Assembly (NCBI GenBank): GCA_003222035.1
Contig: QHUS01000056.1
Location: 2,578-66,251 of the forward strand
From: Gemmatimonadota bacterium
GTDB lineage: Bacteria; Gemmatimonadota; Gemmatimonadetes; Gemmatimonadales; GWC2-71-9
Direction of reading: 5' to 3'
DNA: 63,674 bases
Each line of letters begins with the position of its first letter. The first letter of the stretch is position 1. Position numbers and translations under genes: made by a program. The notes beneath the pieces were generated by a model, which did no database searches, had not been told where the DNA came from, and saw only the letters and a program-made list of their open reading frames with translations. Shown here piece by piece: positions 35,029 to 43,542 of this stretch.

Positions 35029-37137
35029 ATGGCACGCGCAGCGAAACCGACAGAGTTAACCGAGGTCAGCGAAGCGCAAATCGCAGTGCACTGGAAGGAG
35101 GAAGAGTATTACCAGCCTTCCGAGCAATTCAAGGCACAAGCGATCATGCGAGACGCGCGCGTCTTCGAGCGGTTCAGCCTCGACAAGTTCCCGGACTGCT
35201 TCAAAGCGTATGCCGACATGTTGACGTGGTTCGAGCCCTATCGCACCGTCCTCGATACCAGCAACGCGCCGTTCTGGAAGTGGTTCGTGGGCGGCAAGAT
35301 CAACGCGTCGTACAATTGCATCGACCGTCACCTGAAGCAATACGGCAACAAGGCGGCCTTCATCTTCGTGCCCGAGCCGGAAGCCGAGCGGGACATATCG
35401 ATCACCTATCAGGAGCTGCACGACCGGGTCAATGAAACCGCGGCTCTGCTCCGCAGCCTGGGCCTCAAGGCCGGTGACCGGGTCACCTTGCACATGCCGA
35501 TGGTCCCGGAGCTGCCGATCACCATGCTGGCGTGCGCGCGGCTGGGGGTCATCCACTCGCAGGTCTTCGGCGGCTTCAGCGGTCAGGCGTGTGGGTCCCG
35601 AATACAGGATTCCGGGAGCCGCGTCCTGATCACGATGGACAGCTACTGGCGGAACGGGACGCTCGTCGATCACAAGGCGAACGCGGATATTGCGGTCCGC
35701 ACGGCGGAGGAACTGGGGCAGCACGTCGACAAGGTCCTAGTGTGGCAGCGGTATCCCGGAAAGTATTCCGCCAAGACGCCCATGGTCCCGAGCCGCGATT
35801 CCTTCGTGAACGACCTCCTCAAGGAGCACAAGGGAAAGCAAGTCGAGCCCGTCGCCTTGCCTTCGGAAGGACCCCTGTTCCTGATGTACTCGAGCGGGAC
35901 CACGGGCAAGCCCAAGGGCGTGCAACACGGCATCGCCGGGTACCTGGCCTACGTCACCGCCACGTCGAAATGGGTTCTCGACATTCATCCCGAGGACATC
36001 TATTGGTGCATGGCAGACATCGGCTGGATCACGGGACACTCCTACATCGTGTACGGGCCGCTGGCGAACGCGGCGACCGGCGTGCTGTATGAGGGCGTGC
36101 CCACGTTTCCCGACGCCGGACGGCCCTGGCGTATCGCCGAGCGGTTGCGCGTGAACATCTTCCATACGGCGCCGACGGCCATTCGGATGCTCCGCAAGCT
36201 CGGTCCCCAGGAGCCGCGGAAGCACAAGTATCACTTCAAGTCGATGACGACGGTGGGTGAGCCGATCGAGCCCGAGGCGTGGCGCTGGTACTACGACGAG
36301 GTCGGCAAGGGCGAAGCGGTCGTCACCGATACCTGGTGGATGACGGAAACGGGCGGGTTTCTCGCCACGACGATGCCGGCGATTCACGCGATGAAGCCCG
36401 GGAGCTGTGGTCCGGCCGCCCCGGGAATTCATCCCGTCATTTACGATGAGACCGGCGCGGAAGTGACCAAGGGCTCCGGCAAGGCAGGCAATATCTGCAT
36501 CCGCAATCCCTGGCCCGGTATCATGCAGACCGTGTGGGGCGATCCCGACCGCTACGTCAAGACCTATTACGCCAAGTACAACAAGAATCCCAAGAGCAAG
36601 GACTGGCGCGACTGGCCGTTCATGTGCGGCGACGGCGCCGTGCAAGCGGCCGACGGCTATTACCGCATCCTCGGCCGTGTCGACGACGTGATCAACGTGG
36701 CCGGCCACCGCCTCGGCACGAAGGAGATCGAGTCGGCCTGCCTCACGGTCCCGGAAGTCGCGGAAGCTGCCGTGGTCCCGGTCCAAGACGAGGTCAAGGG
36801 GCGCGTGCCGGAAGTGTACATCGCGGTCAAGCCGGGCGTGCAGGCGAGCCAGGACATCGTCGACCGCGTGATCAAGGCGAACGAAGAAGTGATCGGGAAG
36901 ATCGCGCGACCCAAACACGTCTACATCGTCCCGGACATGCCGAAGACCCGGTCCGGGAAGATCATGCGCCGGGTGCTCGCAGCGATCTCGAATCGGCGCG
37001 ACGTCGGCGACGTCACGACCCTCGCGAATCCCGACGTGGTCGAGCAGATCCGCACGATGGTGCAAGGCAAGGAAGCGATCACGGCGAAGCAAGAAGCGCT
37101 GCCGGAGGACATTGCGAAGTTTGGACAGGTAGAATAG
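35029..37137 (+). CDS. acsA: Acetyl-CoA synthetase (acetate--CoA ligase, AMP-forming)
   Basis: A 702-residue ANL-superfamily enzyme that activates acetate through acetyl-AMP. An N-terminal ACAS domain (about 20-90) precedes the P-loop YSSGTTGKPKGVQHG near residue 290, DTWWMTETGGF, GRVDDVINVAGHRLGTKEIE and the C-terminal regulatory lysine motif KTRSGKIMRR, the site acetylated in Acs enzymes. A GAGGAGG element lies about 9 nt before ATG 35029. Slightly longer than the ~650-residue norm. Acetate is inferred from overall similarity; propionate cannot be excluded. Confidence 0.93.
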   Translation: MARAAKPTELTEVSEAQIAVHWKEEEYYQPSEQFKAQAIMRDARVFERFSLDKFPDCFKAYADMLTWFEPYRTVLDTSNAPFWKWFVGGKINASYNCIDRHLKQYGNKAAFIFVPEPEAERDISITYQELHDRVNETAALLRSLGLKAGDRVTLHMPMVPELPITMLACARLGVIHSQVFGGFSGQACGSRIQDSGSRVLITMDSYWRNGTLVDHKANADIAVRTAEELGQHVDKVLVWQRYPGKYSAKTPMVPSRDSFVNDLLKEHKGKQVEPVALPSEGPLFLMYSSGTTGKPKGVQHGIAGYLAYVTATSKWVLDIHPEDIYWCMADIGWITGHSYIVYGPLANAATGVLYEGVPTFPDAGRPWRIAERLRVNIFHTAPTAIRMLRKLGPQEPRKHKYHFKSMTTVGEPIEPEAWRWYYDEVGKGEAVVTDTWWMTETGGFLATTMPAIHAMKPGSCGPAAPGIHPVIYDETGAEVTKGSGKAGNICIRNPWPGIMQTVWGDPDRYVKTYYAKYNKNPKSKDWRDWPFMCGDGAVQAADGYYRILGRVDDVINVAGHRLGTKEIESACLTVPEVAEAAVVPVQDEVKGRVPEVYIAVKPGVQASQDIVDRVIKANEEVIGKIARPKHVYIVPDMPKTRSGKIMRRVLAAISNRRDVGDVTTLANPDVVEQIRTMVQGKEAITAKQEALPEDIAKFGQVE

Positions 37138-37139
37138 GA

Positions 37140-37217
37140 CGGTGGAGGGCGGTGGATGACGTTGGAGGACGGTGGAGGTTGCGCCGCCGCCGTACTAGCC
37201 TCCACCGCCCTCCACCG
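37140..37217. terminator. Long inverted repeat between convergent acsA and kup, likely bidirectional terminator
   Basis: A perfect 17-bp stem (37140-37156 with 37201-37217; arm GGTGGAGGGCGGTGGA plus one pair) encloses a 44-nt loop that repeats GGAGGACGGTGGAGG. It lies between two convergent genes. No T tract follows the stem on the plus strand, so termination is inferred from place and stem strength. Confidence 0.5.
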
Positions 37218-37234
37218 CTTTCGACCGCCCTCCT

Positions 37235-39160
37235 TTAGAGTTCCACCTGCGCCCCCACCTCGAACACCTGGTCCGCCGGAATCTTGAAGAACGCCGTCGC
37301 CCGCAGCGCGTTGCGCGACATGAACGCGAACACCTGCTCGCGCCAGTGCGGCATGCCGGGCCGGTCGGAGGCGACGAGCGTCTCGCGCCCGAGGAAGAAC
37401 GTCGTGCCCGCGATGGGAATGTCGAGCGACTTCACCTGGCACGCCGCGAGGACGTCCTCGATGTTCGGGTCGTCCATGAACCCGTAGCTGGCGACCACGC
37501 GGTAAAACCCCTTCCCGATGGCCTTCACCGTCACGCGCTCCGGGGTCGAGACGTGCGGCACATCCTGCGTCACCATCGTCAGGAACACGATCCGCTCGTG
37601 CAGCACCTTGTTGTGCGTCAGGTTGTGCACCAGCGCCGGGGGCGTGCCGTCGGTGGTGCCGTACAGGAACACCGCCGTCCCCGGGACGCGCAGCGGCGGC
37701 TCGGCGGCGAGATCCGCCAGCAGCATCTTGAGCGCGACGGTCTTCTCCTCCATGCGCTTCCCGAGGATCTCGCGCCCGCGTTGCCACGTCGTCATCAGCA
37801 GGAAGATGACGGCAGCGATCGCCAAAGGGACCCAGCCGCCGGAGCGGATCTTCAGCATGTTCGCAGCGAAGAACGGCACATCCACGCACAAGAACAGTCC
37901 GGCCACGACCGCGGCGCGCGCGAAGCTCCAGCGCCACACCTCACGGCTCATCACGTAAAACATCAGCGTTGTGATGAGCATCAGGGTCGAGAGGGCCACC
38001 CCATACGCGCCGGCGATGTTGCTGGACGTGGGCTGCTGGGTGTCGGCCGCGTGGAACCCGACCACCAGCACGCAGGTGAGCAGCATGAGCCCCCAGTTGA
38101 CGAGGGGGACGTAGATCTGACCGATCTCGCGCGACGAGGTGTGGTCGATCTGGAGCCGCGGGCTGTAGCCGAGCTGCACCGCCTGGCGGGTGAGGGAGAA
38201 CGCCCCCGAGATCACCGCCTGCGAAGCGATGATGGTCGCCGCGGTCGCCAGCACGATCAGCGGGTACAGGGCCCAGCTCGGCGCGAGAAGATAGAACGGG
38301 TTCACCGCGGCGGCCGGGTCGCGGAGCAACAGGGCCCCCTGCCCGAAGTAGTTGAGCAGCAGGCACGGGAGCGCGCCGCCGAACCACGCCATTTGAATGG
38401 CGCGATGGCCGAAGTGACCGAGGTCGGCGTACAGCGCCTCACCGCCGGTGACCACGAGAAACACGGCGCCCAAGACCACGAATCCGCGGCCGACATCTGC
38501 GGCGAAAAAGCGCACCGCGTGGTGCGGCGCGACTGCCGCCAGCACGCCGGGTTGCTGAATGATCTGGCTCAGACCGAGCACGCCGATCGTAGCGAACCAG
38601 ACGAGCATGACGGGACCGAACACCGCCCCGATCCGGGCGGTCCCGCGACTCTGCACCAGGAATAAACCGATCAGGATCACGAGCGTCAGGGGGATCACCC
38701 ACGAGGCGAGCGCCGGCGTCGCGATCTCGAGTCCCTCGACGGCGGAGAGCACCGAGATCGCGGGCGTGAGACCACCGTCCGCGTACAGAAGCGCCGACCC
38801 GAAGATCCCCAGGACGATCATGACGCGGCGGGGCGACAGACCCCGGGCCACGCGGCTGCCGTTGACGAGCGCCATCAGGGCGAGCACGCCTCCTTCGCCC
38901 TTGTTGTCCGCCCGGATGATGACGATGTGGTACTTGATCGTGACGACGATCACCAGGGACCAGAACACGAGGGAGAGTACGCCGAGCACGTTGCCCGGTG
39001 TGACGGGGATGCCGTGCGGCCCGGAGAACGAATAGCGGATCGCATACAGGGGGCTCGTGCCGATGTCCCCGTACACGACCCCGAGCGCCGCCAGGGCGAG
39101 GGTCGCGAGATAGCGGCCAGGGGGTTGCTGTGCGACGACGGGCCCGCGGGGCGCGGTCAT
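37235..39160 (-). CDS. kup: Kup family potassium:proton symporter
   Basis: A 641-residue K+ uptake permease with 12 membrane segments and a C-terminal cytoplasmic part. The start LALAALGVVYGDIGTSPLYA, IIRADNKGEGGVLALMAL, LLYADGGLTPAISVLSAVEG and GGEALYADLGHFG are strongly diagnostic. The ATG at 39160 was chosen because homology begins about 15 residues later and the upstream frame runs into the neighbouring gene. Confidence 0.96.
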   Translation of the reverse strand: MTAPRGPVVAQQPPGRYLATLALAALGVVYGDIGTSPLYAIRYSFSGPHGIPVTPGNVLGVLSLVFWSLVIVVTIKYHIVIIRADNKGEGGVLALMALVNGSRVARGLSPRRVMIVLGIFGSALLYADGGLTPAISVLSAVEGLEIATPALASWVIPLTLVILIGLFLVQSRGTARIGAVFGPVMLVWFATIGVLGLSQIIQQPGVLAAVAPHHAVRFFAADVGRGFVVLGAVFLVVTGGEALYADLGHFGHRAIQMAWFGGALPCLLLNYFGQGALLLRDPAAAVNPFYLLAPSWALYPLIVLATAATIIASQAVISGAFSLTRQAVQLGYSPRLQIDHTSSREIGQIYVPLVNWGLMLLTCVLVVGFHAADTQQPTSSNIAGAYGVALSTLMLITTLMFYVMSREVWRWSFARAAVVAGLFLCVDVPFFAANMLKIRSGGWVPLAIAAVIFLLMTTWQRGREILGKRMEEKTVALKMLLADLAAEPPLRVPGTAVFLYGTTDGTPPALVHNLTHNKVLHERIVFLTMVTQDVPHVSTPERVTVKAIGKGFYRVVASYGFMDDPNIEDVLAACQVKSLDIPIAGTTFFLGRETLVASDRPGMPHWREQVFAFMSRNALRATAFFKIPADQVFEVGAQVEL

Positions 39161-39171
39161 GGCGGTGAATA

Positions 39172-39612
39172 CTAGCGGCTTGGCGCCGCGACCGACGGCC
39201 TGCTGCGCTGCTCCAGGATCGACAACACCCAGATCGCCGTCATGATCACGGCCGAGGCCATGCACCACCGGCAGATCGCGTGCAGCACGAACAGCTCGAT
39301 CGCCGTGAGATAGAGCGTAAACGCGAAACCCACCGTGGCGAGGGCCGCCAACAGTCGCGTCACACGGCGGTCGCCGACGAATCGCGGCTGCAGCCCGGCG
39401 AGTCCCAGAACGAGCAACACCGCGTATCCGCCGACGCCATAGAGGGCGACCGGCAGACCGAACAGCTCGGCGTAGCGGCTGGCCTGGACGAACTCGCAGC
39501 TCCCGGTGCCGCACTGCAGCTGTCCCAGCACACCGATCTTGTAGAGCCAGAGATAGGTCGCGACGAGCAGCCCCACGAGTGTGAGGAGCACGAGGGCCTG
39601 GCGCCGGATCAC
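39172..39612 (-). CDS. Vitamin K epoxide reductase (VKOR) family protein
   Basis: A 146-residue four-helix quinone reductase that reoxidises a periplasmic thiol oxidase. It has the loop pair C34/C39 (CGTGSC) and the active CxxC C114-x-x-C117 (CRWC), plus the conserved Ser/Thr region between. Its ATG shares ATGA with the stop of the DsbA-like gene, so the two are translated together and probably replace DsbB/DsbA. Confidence 0.92.
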   Translation of the reverse strand: MIRRQALVLLTLVGLLVATYLWLYKIGVLGQLQCGTGSCEFVQASRYAELFGLPVALYGVGGYAVLLVLGLAGLQPRFVGDRRVTRLLAALATVGFAFTLYLTAIELFVLHAICRWCMASAVIMTAIWVLSILEQRSRPSVAAPSR

Positions 39613-40277
39613 TTGTGCGGCTTGGTCAGGCTGTCGACGAGCGCCTTGAAGTCATCCGACGTGCCGCGTCCACTGTACGGACGCCCGTTCACGAAAAAGC
39701 TCGGCGTGCCCCGCACGCCCGCCGCCTCACCTTCCTGAACGCTGGCCTGGATCCGGGCGGCATACCGCTGCCCGTCCATGCAGGCGTCGTACTTGTCGAG
39801 GTCGAGTCCGGCCTCCCGGGCAAAATCCCGGAACGGGGAACGCGGGTTCTTGCCCGTCTGGGCCCACTGATGTTGGGTGAACAGCCGGTCGTGGAGCTCC
39901 CAGAACTTGCCCTGCTCCCCCGCGCACTGGCCGGCCAGGGCGGCATAGCGTGAGTACTGATGGGTTGGCAGCGGAAAATCCCGGAACCGCCACCGCACCT
40001 TCCCGGTTGCGATGAGTTGCTCGCGGATCACCGGCATCTGCACGGTGGCGAACGCCGCGCAGAATGGACACTCGAAGTCCGAGTACTCCCTGATCTCGAC
40101 CGGCGCCGAATCGGAACCGAGCGTATAGCCGCGGAATCCGTCCGTGGCCGCGACGGGGAGTGGAGCCGCGCCTCCATTTCCCGCCCCGCCGCGTTCGGGT
40201 TTGGCCTGCGACCCATACCACAACACCCCGCCGCCGATCAGCGCCACCGCCCCGAGCAACAGGTAGAACCCTTTCAT
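39609..40277 (-). CDS. DsbA-like thiol:disulfide oxidase (Thioredoxin_4)
   Basis: A 222-residue membrane-anchored thioredoxin-fold protein. One N-terminal segment (LLLGAVALIGGGVLWYG) leads to a periplasmic domain with C70-P-F-C73 (DFECPFCAAF) and cis-Pro loop RGTPSFFVNGRPY. It introduces disulfides into exported proteins and is likely recharged by the adjacent VKOR protein. An upstream 105-residue gene overlaps it by ATGA. Confidence 0.92.
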   Translation of the reverse strand: MKGFYLLLGAVALIGGGVLWYGSQAKPERGGAGNGGAAPLPVAATDGFRGYTLGSDSAPVEIREYSDFECPFCAAFATVQMPVIREQLIATGKVRWRFRDFPLPTHQYSRYAALAGQCAGEQGKFWELHDRLFTQHQWAQTGKNPRSPFRDFAREAGLDLDKYDACMDGQRYAARIQASVQEGEAAGVRGTPSFFVNGRPYSGRGTSDDFKALVDSLTKPHK

Positions 40278-40591
40278 TCGTCTCGAGTCCTCCGCCAGAG
40301 TTCGTCGTCTTCGTCGTCGTCGAATCCGGCCGCCGCGTCTCGTGCTTGCCGCTCCGCCTCGTCCACGATGCGCCGGCCTTCAGCGATCTCCGGCGTATCG
40401 TACGTCACGCGCACTTCATAATGAAACAGCTCGCTCCGCGCATTCCCCAGGAGCTTTTGCAGCTCCGGCACTCCGTCGAGCAGGCGCCCAGCGCGATCCA
40501 GCGCCTGAATGCGCTCCGCCAGCGCGCGCAGCATGGCGAGCAAGCGCTCCGCACGCTCCGGTCCGTAGACTTCTTCCGAGTGATCGCTCAT
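40274..40591 (-). CDS. Uncharacterised small acidic protein
   Basis: A 105-residue soluble protein, mainly helical, with a Leu/Ala/Arg-rich middle (LLAMLRALAERIQALDRA) and a strongly acidic end (FDDDEDDELW). Start ATG 40591 has GGAGGAAGG upstream; an in-frame ATG at 40618 has none. It overlaps the DsbA-like start (ATGA), so it belongs to the oxidative-folding operon. No function recognised. Confidence 0.65.
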   Translation of the reverse strand: MSDHSEEVYGPERAERLLAMLRALAERIQALDRAGRLLDGVPELQKLLGNARSELFHYEVRVTYDTPEIAEGRRIVDEAERQARDAAAGFDDDEDDELWRRTRDE

Positions 40592-40623
40592 CTGACCGCC
40601 TTCCTCCCCGTCCGTCATATAAT

Positions 40624-40681
40624 AGCACGGGCCGTCGTCCGTGCTCAGCCCTTTGCGTGGTGTAACGCCCTCTATTACATT
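40624..40681 (+). promoter_or_regulatory. Candidate operator and promoter in divergent intergenic region
   Basis: AGCACGG (40624-40630) and CCGTGCT (40639-40645) form an inverted repeat. Downstream, TTGCGT (40653-40658) and TACATT (40676-40681) are separated by 17 nt and could drive the 89-residue gene. Consensus match only. Confidence 0.35.
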
Positions 40682-40741
40682 GCGGCGCCGCCGGATCGGC
40701 GGCTTCGTCCCCGGCCCCAGAGATGAGAGGAGCACCTGCGC

Positions 40742-41011
40742 ATGGGCAAGAAACGTTCGGAACCTCGCAGACTGTCCACGCCCACCCCCTTCGAGCAAGC
40801 CCGCGACGAACTCTTCTCCCACATCCTGCGCTGCGGCGTCCTGGAAGCGGCCCCGGAACACCAGAAGGAATGGTTCGACGACACGATGCTGTATCTGACC
40901 GACCGCTACGACGGATTGGACGAACAGCAGCTGCGGGAGCTGCGCGTGCTGGGTGAGCGGTACTGCCGTCCTGTTGTCGGGCGGAACGCACCGGTGGGCG
41001 CCGCGACCTGA
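40742..41011 (+). CDS. Uncharacterised small conserved-looking protein
   Basis: An 89-residue soluble protein with a basic start (MGKKRSEPRRLS) and two or three amphipathic helices (ARDELFSHILRCGVLEAA, EWFDDTMLYLTDRY, LDEQQLRELRVLGERY). GAGAGGAG lies 8 nt before the ATG. Codon use and helix pattern look genuine, but no family is recognised. It is divergent from the oxidative-folding operon. Confidence 0.65.
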   Translation: MGKKRSEPRRLSTPTPFEQARDELFSHILRCGVLEAAPEHQKEWFDDTMLYLTDRYDGLDEQQLRELRVLGERYCRPVVGRNAPVGAAT

Positions 41012-41021
41012 CGGAGGGGCG

Positions 41022-41597
41022 TCACGGCGACCACCACTTGGGAAAGCGCCGAAACCGCCACCCCGCGCCGAATCGCACGCCGCCGCCCAATCCCACCTCC
41101 GCGTACCACCCGGAATGCGTGCCGGGCCGCTGCTCGACCCCGAGCAGCGTCGTGAGGTAGGTCGCGCCCGCCGTCCCCTCGGCGCCGACGAACGTCAAAC
41201 CCAGGCCGCCATATGGACCGGCGCCAGTCCGCTCCGCCGGGCGTAGCATGAACTGCGCGGTCGCCTCGAGCCGGACGCCAAGCGAGTGCTCGTAATCCCC
41301 GCACGCGGCGGCGAACGAGAGCCGCCCCTGGCCGGTCGTGCGCCGCGCCACGCGAAGCTCCGGACCAAAAAAGTCGCGATCCGCCAGGACCACCACCGCC
41401 CCGACGCCGATCTCGGTGGCTCGCAAGGCCTGCCCGCAGAGCGGTCCCGCGGCGCTCACCGCGAGGCACGTCGCGGCGATGGCGACCCTAGCGCAGCGTG
41501 ACGTCGTACGTGACGGGGATGTCGGGCGCGAGGGAGGCCACGACCGAACAGTACTTCTCGAGCGACAGCTCGACGGCACGACGCGCTTTGGCTTCAT
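41022..41597 (-). CDS. Predicted outer-membrane/secreted beta-rich protein, start uncertain
   Basis: About 190 residues. A signal-like stretch (VAIAATCLAVSAAGPLCGQA) is followed by Gly-rich alternating segments (IGVGAVVVLADRDFFGPEL, GPYGGLGLTFVG, SGWYAEVGLGGGVRFG) typical of small barrels. No ATG, GTG or TTG lies just before the signal stretch. The annotated ATG 41597 falls inside the upstream OsmC gene and gives a long n-region; a GTG at 41460 would remove the signal. It follows the OsmC gene on the same strand. No function recognised. Confidence 0.55.
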   Translation of the reverse strand: MKPKRVVPSSCRSRSTVRSWPPSRPTSPSRTTSRCARVAIAATCLAVSAAGPLCGQALRATEIGVGAVVVLADRDFFGPELRVARRTTGQGRLSFAAACGDYEHSLGVRLEATAQFMLRPAERTGAGPYGGLGLTFVGAEGTAGATYLTTLLGVEQRPGTHSGWYAEVGLGGGVRFGAGWRFRRFPKWWSP

Positions 41598-41901
41598 CCG
41601 CGCCGTCGCCCGCCACCGTGAACACGAAGTGCAGCGCGACATAGCGCCGCGGCTGCTCCGCCCGCCGCGTTCCCCGCAGCGTCACATCCAGGGTCCGCAG
41701 CGCCACACGCTGCTTTTTGAGAATCAGCACGACGTCCGACGCGGTGCACGTGGCCGCGGCCACGAGCAGCATCTCGACCGGCGACGTCGCGGTGTCTCCG
41801 TCGCCATCCACGACGACCGCCGGCCGCCCCGCCGGGCCCGCCTCGAACATGAGTCCCGTCCCCCGCCACCGCATCGTGATCTCGCGCGTGTTGTCCGCCA
41901 C
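41488..41901 (-). CDS. OsmC/Ohr family peroxiredoxin-like protein
   Basis: A 137-residue protein with the two OsmC cysteines C52 (VAAATCTASDVV) and C118 (LEKYCSV), spaced as in organic hydroperoxide resistance enzymes. It should reduce organic hydroperoxides in the cytoplasm. It is 1 bp downstream of an outer-membrane protein gene on the same strand. Confidence 0.88.
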   Translation of the reverse strand: MADNTREITMRWRGTGLMFEAGPAGRPAVVVDGDGDTATSPVEMLLVAAATCTASDVVLILKKQRVALRTLDVTLRGTRRAEQPRRYVALHFVFTVAGDGADEAKARRAVELSLEKYCSVVASLAPDIPVTYDVTLR

Positions 41902-41902
41902 G

Positions 41903-42442
41903 TCAATTGCCCCGCCGCGTCGTCAGTCCGACGTACAGACGGTTATGGCTGAACCCGCCCATGCCGTGATACTCGAGCAGCCAATTGAACGTGGACCGGT
42001 AGCGGAGCTCGACCCCGACCACGATGTTGGCCCACAGGTCGGGGCAATCGGCGTCGCGGCCGCACGAGTCGTGGCCAGCCAGGCTGAAGCCCCCGCCCAC
42101 GTACGGCGTTGCCGCCTCCGCGTCGCCGGTGAGCCGGTACAACGCCTCCACACTTCCGACGTAGCTGTTTTCTCCGTTGAACACGCCGATTTCGCCCGAC
42201 GGCCGGATCCGGAAGCGCGGGCTCACGACGTTCCCCGCGTCGAGCGTCACCCCGAACACCATCTGCGTGTTACCGGCCAGGTCGATACCGCCGCGAACAC
42301 CGAACCCGAACAGCCCCAGCCGGGTGCCGCTGCCACTGCCGCGCGACACCGGCGGGGGGTGGAACTCTTGCGCGCCGAGTGGCGCGACGCCGGCGGCCGC
42401 GGCCGCGCCCGCGACAACAACGACGACCCGCGCACTCCGCAT
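41903..42442 (-). CDS. Predicted outer-membrane beta-barrel protein
   Basis: A 179-residue exported protein. The signal peptide (VVVVAGAAAAAGVAPLGAQ) is followed by amphipathic strands (LGLFGFGVRGGIDL, TQMVFGVTLDAGNVV, NWLLEYHGMGG) ending NRLYVGLTTRRGN. C-D-S-C-type residues (DSCGRDADCPDLW) probably form a disulfide in a loop. It starts 14 bp after the CDP-alcohol transferase stop. No specific function recognised. Confidence 0.65.
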   Translation of the reverse strand: MRSARVVVVVAGAAAAAGVAPLGAQEFHPPPVSRGSGSGTRLGLFGFGVRGGIDLAGNTQMVFGVTLDAGNVVSPRFRIRPSGEIGVFNGENSYVGSVEALYRLTGDAEAATPYVGGGFSLAGHDSCGRDADCPDLWANIVVGVELRYRSTFNWLLEYHGMGGFSHNRLYVGLTTRRGN

Positions 42443-42456
42443 CACGACGCTGTGTC

Positions 42457-42957
42457 TCACCGTTCGGCCTTCGCTCCTGCGCCCGCCCCCGCCCCCGCCC
42501 CCGCCCCCGTCCCTGCCGCGCCGGCCCGAGCTCCCCCCCGTGCGGCAGCACGGCCATAATCCCAGATGGCGTACAGCCCGACTGCCGCCGTCGCCCACCC
42601 GCCGGCGCGGGCCGGCAACGCGGTCGGTCGGCGCCACAACCACGCCCCCACGTACCCCAACGTCGCCACGATGTCCCGGCCAATCACGCCCACGATCTCC
42701 AGGGGATGCAACAGACCGGTGCGCGCGACGGTGAGGAACGCCGCAGCCATGAACAGCTTGTCGGCCGTGGGATCGAGGACGGCGCCGGCTCGCGAGCTGC
42801 CGTAGCGGCGCGCCAGCATTCCATCGAAGAAATCCGAGGCAGCCGCCGCGCTCACGAGCACCAGCTGCCAGGCAGGCGCATGCACGAACGGAAACGCCGC
42901 AGCCAGAGGAAGCCGAAGCGCCGTCAGCAGATCCGCTCGCGTCACCCACGGTTTCAC
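42457..42957 (-). CDS. CDP-alcohol phosphatidyltransferase family protein (short)
   Basis: A 166-residue membrane enzyme that would join CDP-diacylglycerol or another CDP-alcohol to an alcohol. The motif is intact: D42-x2-D45-G46-x2-A49-R50-x7-G58-x3-D62-x3-D66. Start GTG 42957 has GGGAGGAG 4-5 nt upstream. It is shorter than typical PgsA, and the last ~25 residues are a Gly/Ala tail encoded by a (G5C)n repeat. Phosphatidylglycerophosphate synthase is one possible role. Confidence 0.82.
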   Translation of the reverse strand: MKPWVTRADLLTALRLPLAAAFPFVHAPAWQLVLVSAAAASDFFDGMLARRYGSSRAGAVLDPTADKLFMAAAFLTVARTGLLHPLEIVGVIGRDIVATLGYVGAWLWRRPTALPARAGGWATAAVGLYAIWDYGRAAARGGARAGAAGTGAGAGAGAGAGAKAER

Positions 42958-42993
42958 TTGCTCCTCCCTTTGGAGCCCCATACCTTCGACCGA

Positions 42994-43452
42994 ATGGACC
43001 TCAATCTGCTGAAGCAAACCGCGATCTTCCACGACTTGGACGACGGTGAGCTGGCCCGCGTCGGCGAGGTCTGCCGCGAGCAGAAGTTCGCCGTCGGCCA
43101 GCATGTCTTCAAGGAAGGCGAGCCGGGCAACCGGCTGTTCCTGATTTCCGAGGGGGAGGTTCGGATTTCCCGCACGATTCCCGGCTCGGGCGAAGAGGCG
43201 CTCGCCGTCCTGAAGCCGGGGGCGTGCTTCGGTGAAATGGCGATCTTCGACCGCTCCGAGCGGTCCACCGACGCGATCGCCAACACGTCATGCACCCTGA
43301 TCACGATTGCCCGCTCGGACTTCGAGCTCCTGCTCGACTTCAACCGCGACATCGCCTACAAGGTGTTGTGGTCGGTGGTCCGGCTCCTGTCCGCGCGGCT
43401 GCGCGTGACCAACGACAACCTCCGGTCGTTCCTCGCGATGTCGATGTTCTAG
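42994..43452 (+). CDS. Cyclic nucleotide-binding domain protein
   Basis: A 152-residue protein consisting of a CRP-type beta-roll (FKEGEPGNRLFLISEGEVRI, GACFGEMAIFDRSERSTDA) and a C-terminal helix, without an HTH domain. The phosphate-binding cassette GEMAIFDRSERSTD has the Arg and Glu pattern of cNMP binders. It may sense cAMP or cGMP and act on a partner protein. Divergent from the CDP-alcohol transferase, 36 bp apart. Confidence 0.85.
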   Translation: MDLNLLKQTAIFHDLDDGELARVGEVCREQKFAVGQHVFKEGEPGNRLFLISEGEVRISRTIPGSGEEALAVLKPGACFGEMAIFDRSERSTDAIANTSCTLITIARSDFELLLDFNRDIAYKVLWSVVRLLSARLRVTNDNLRSFLAMSMF

Positions 43453-43542
43453 GACCCTGGAGCAATCGGGCGCCGGCGGTGTTCCAATGAGGGACCCGCG
43501 GCCCTGGTGGCCCGCGACCGAATCCCCTTACCCTTAGGCACA

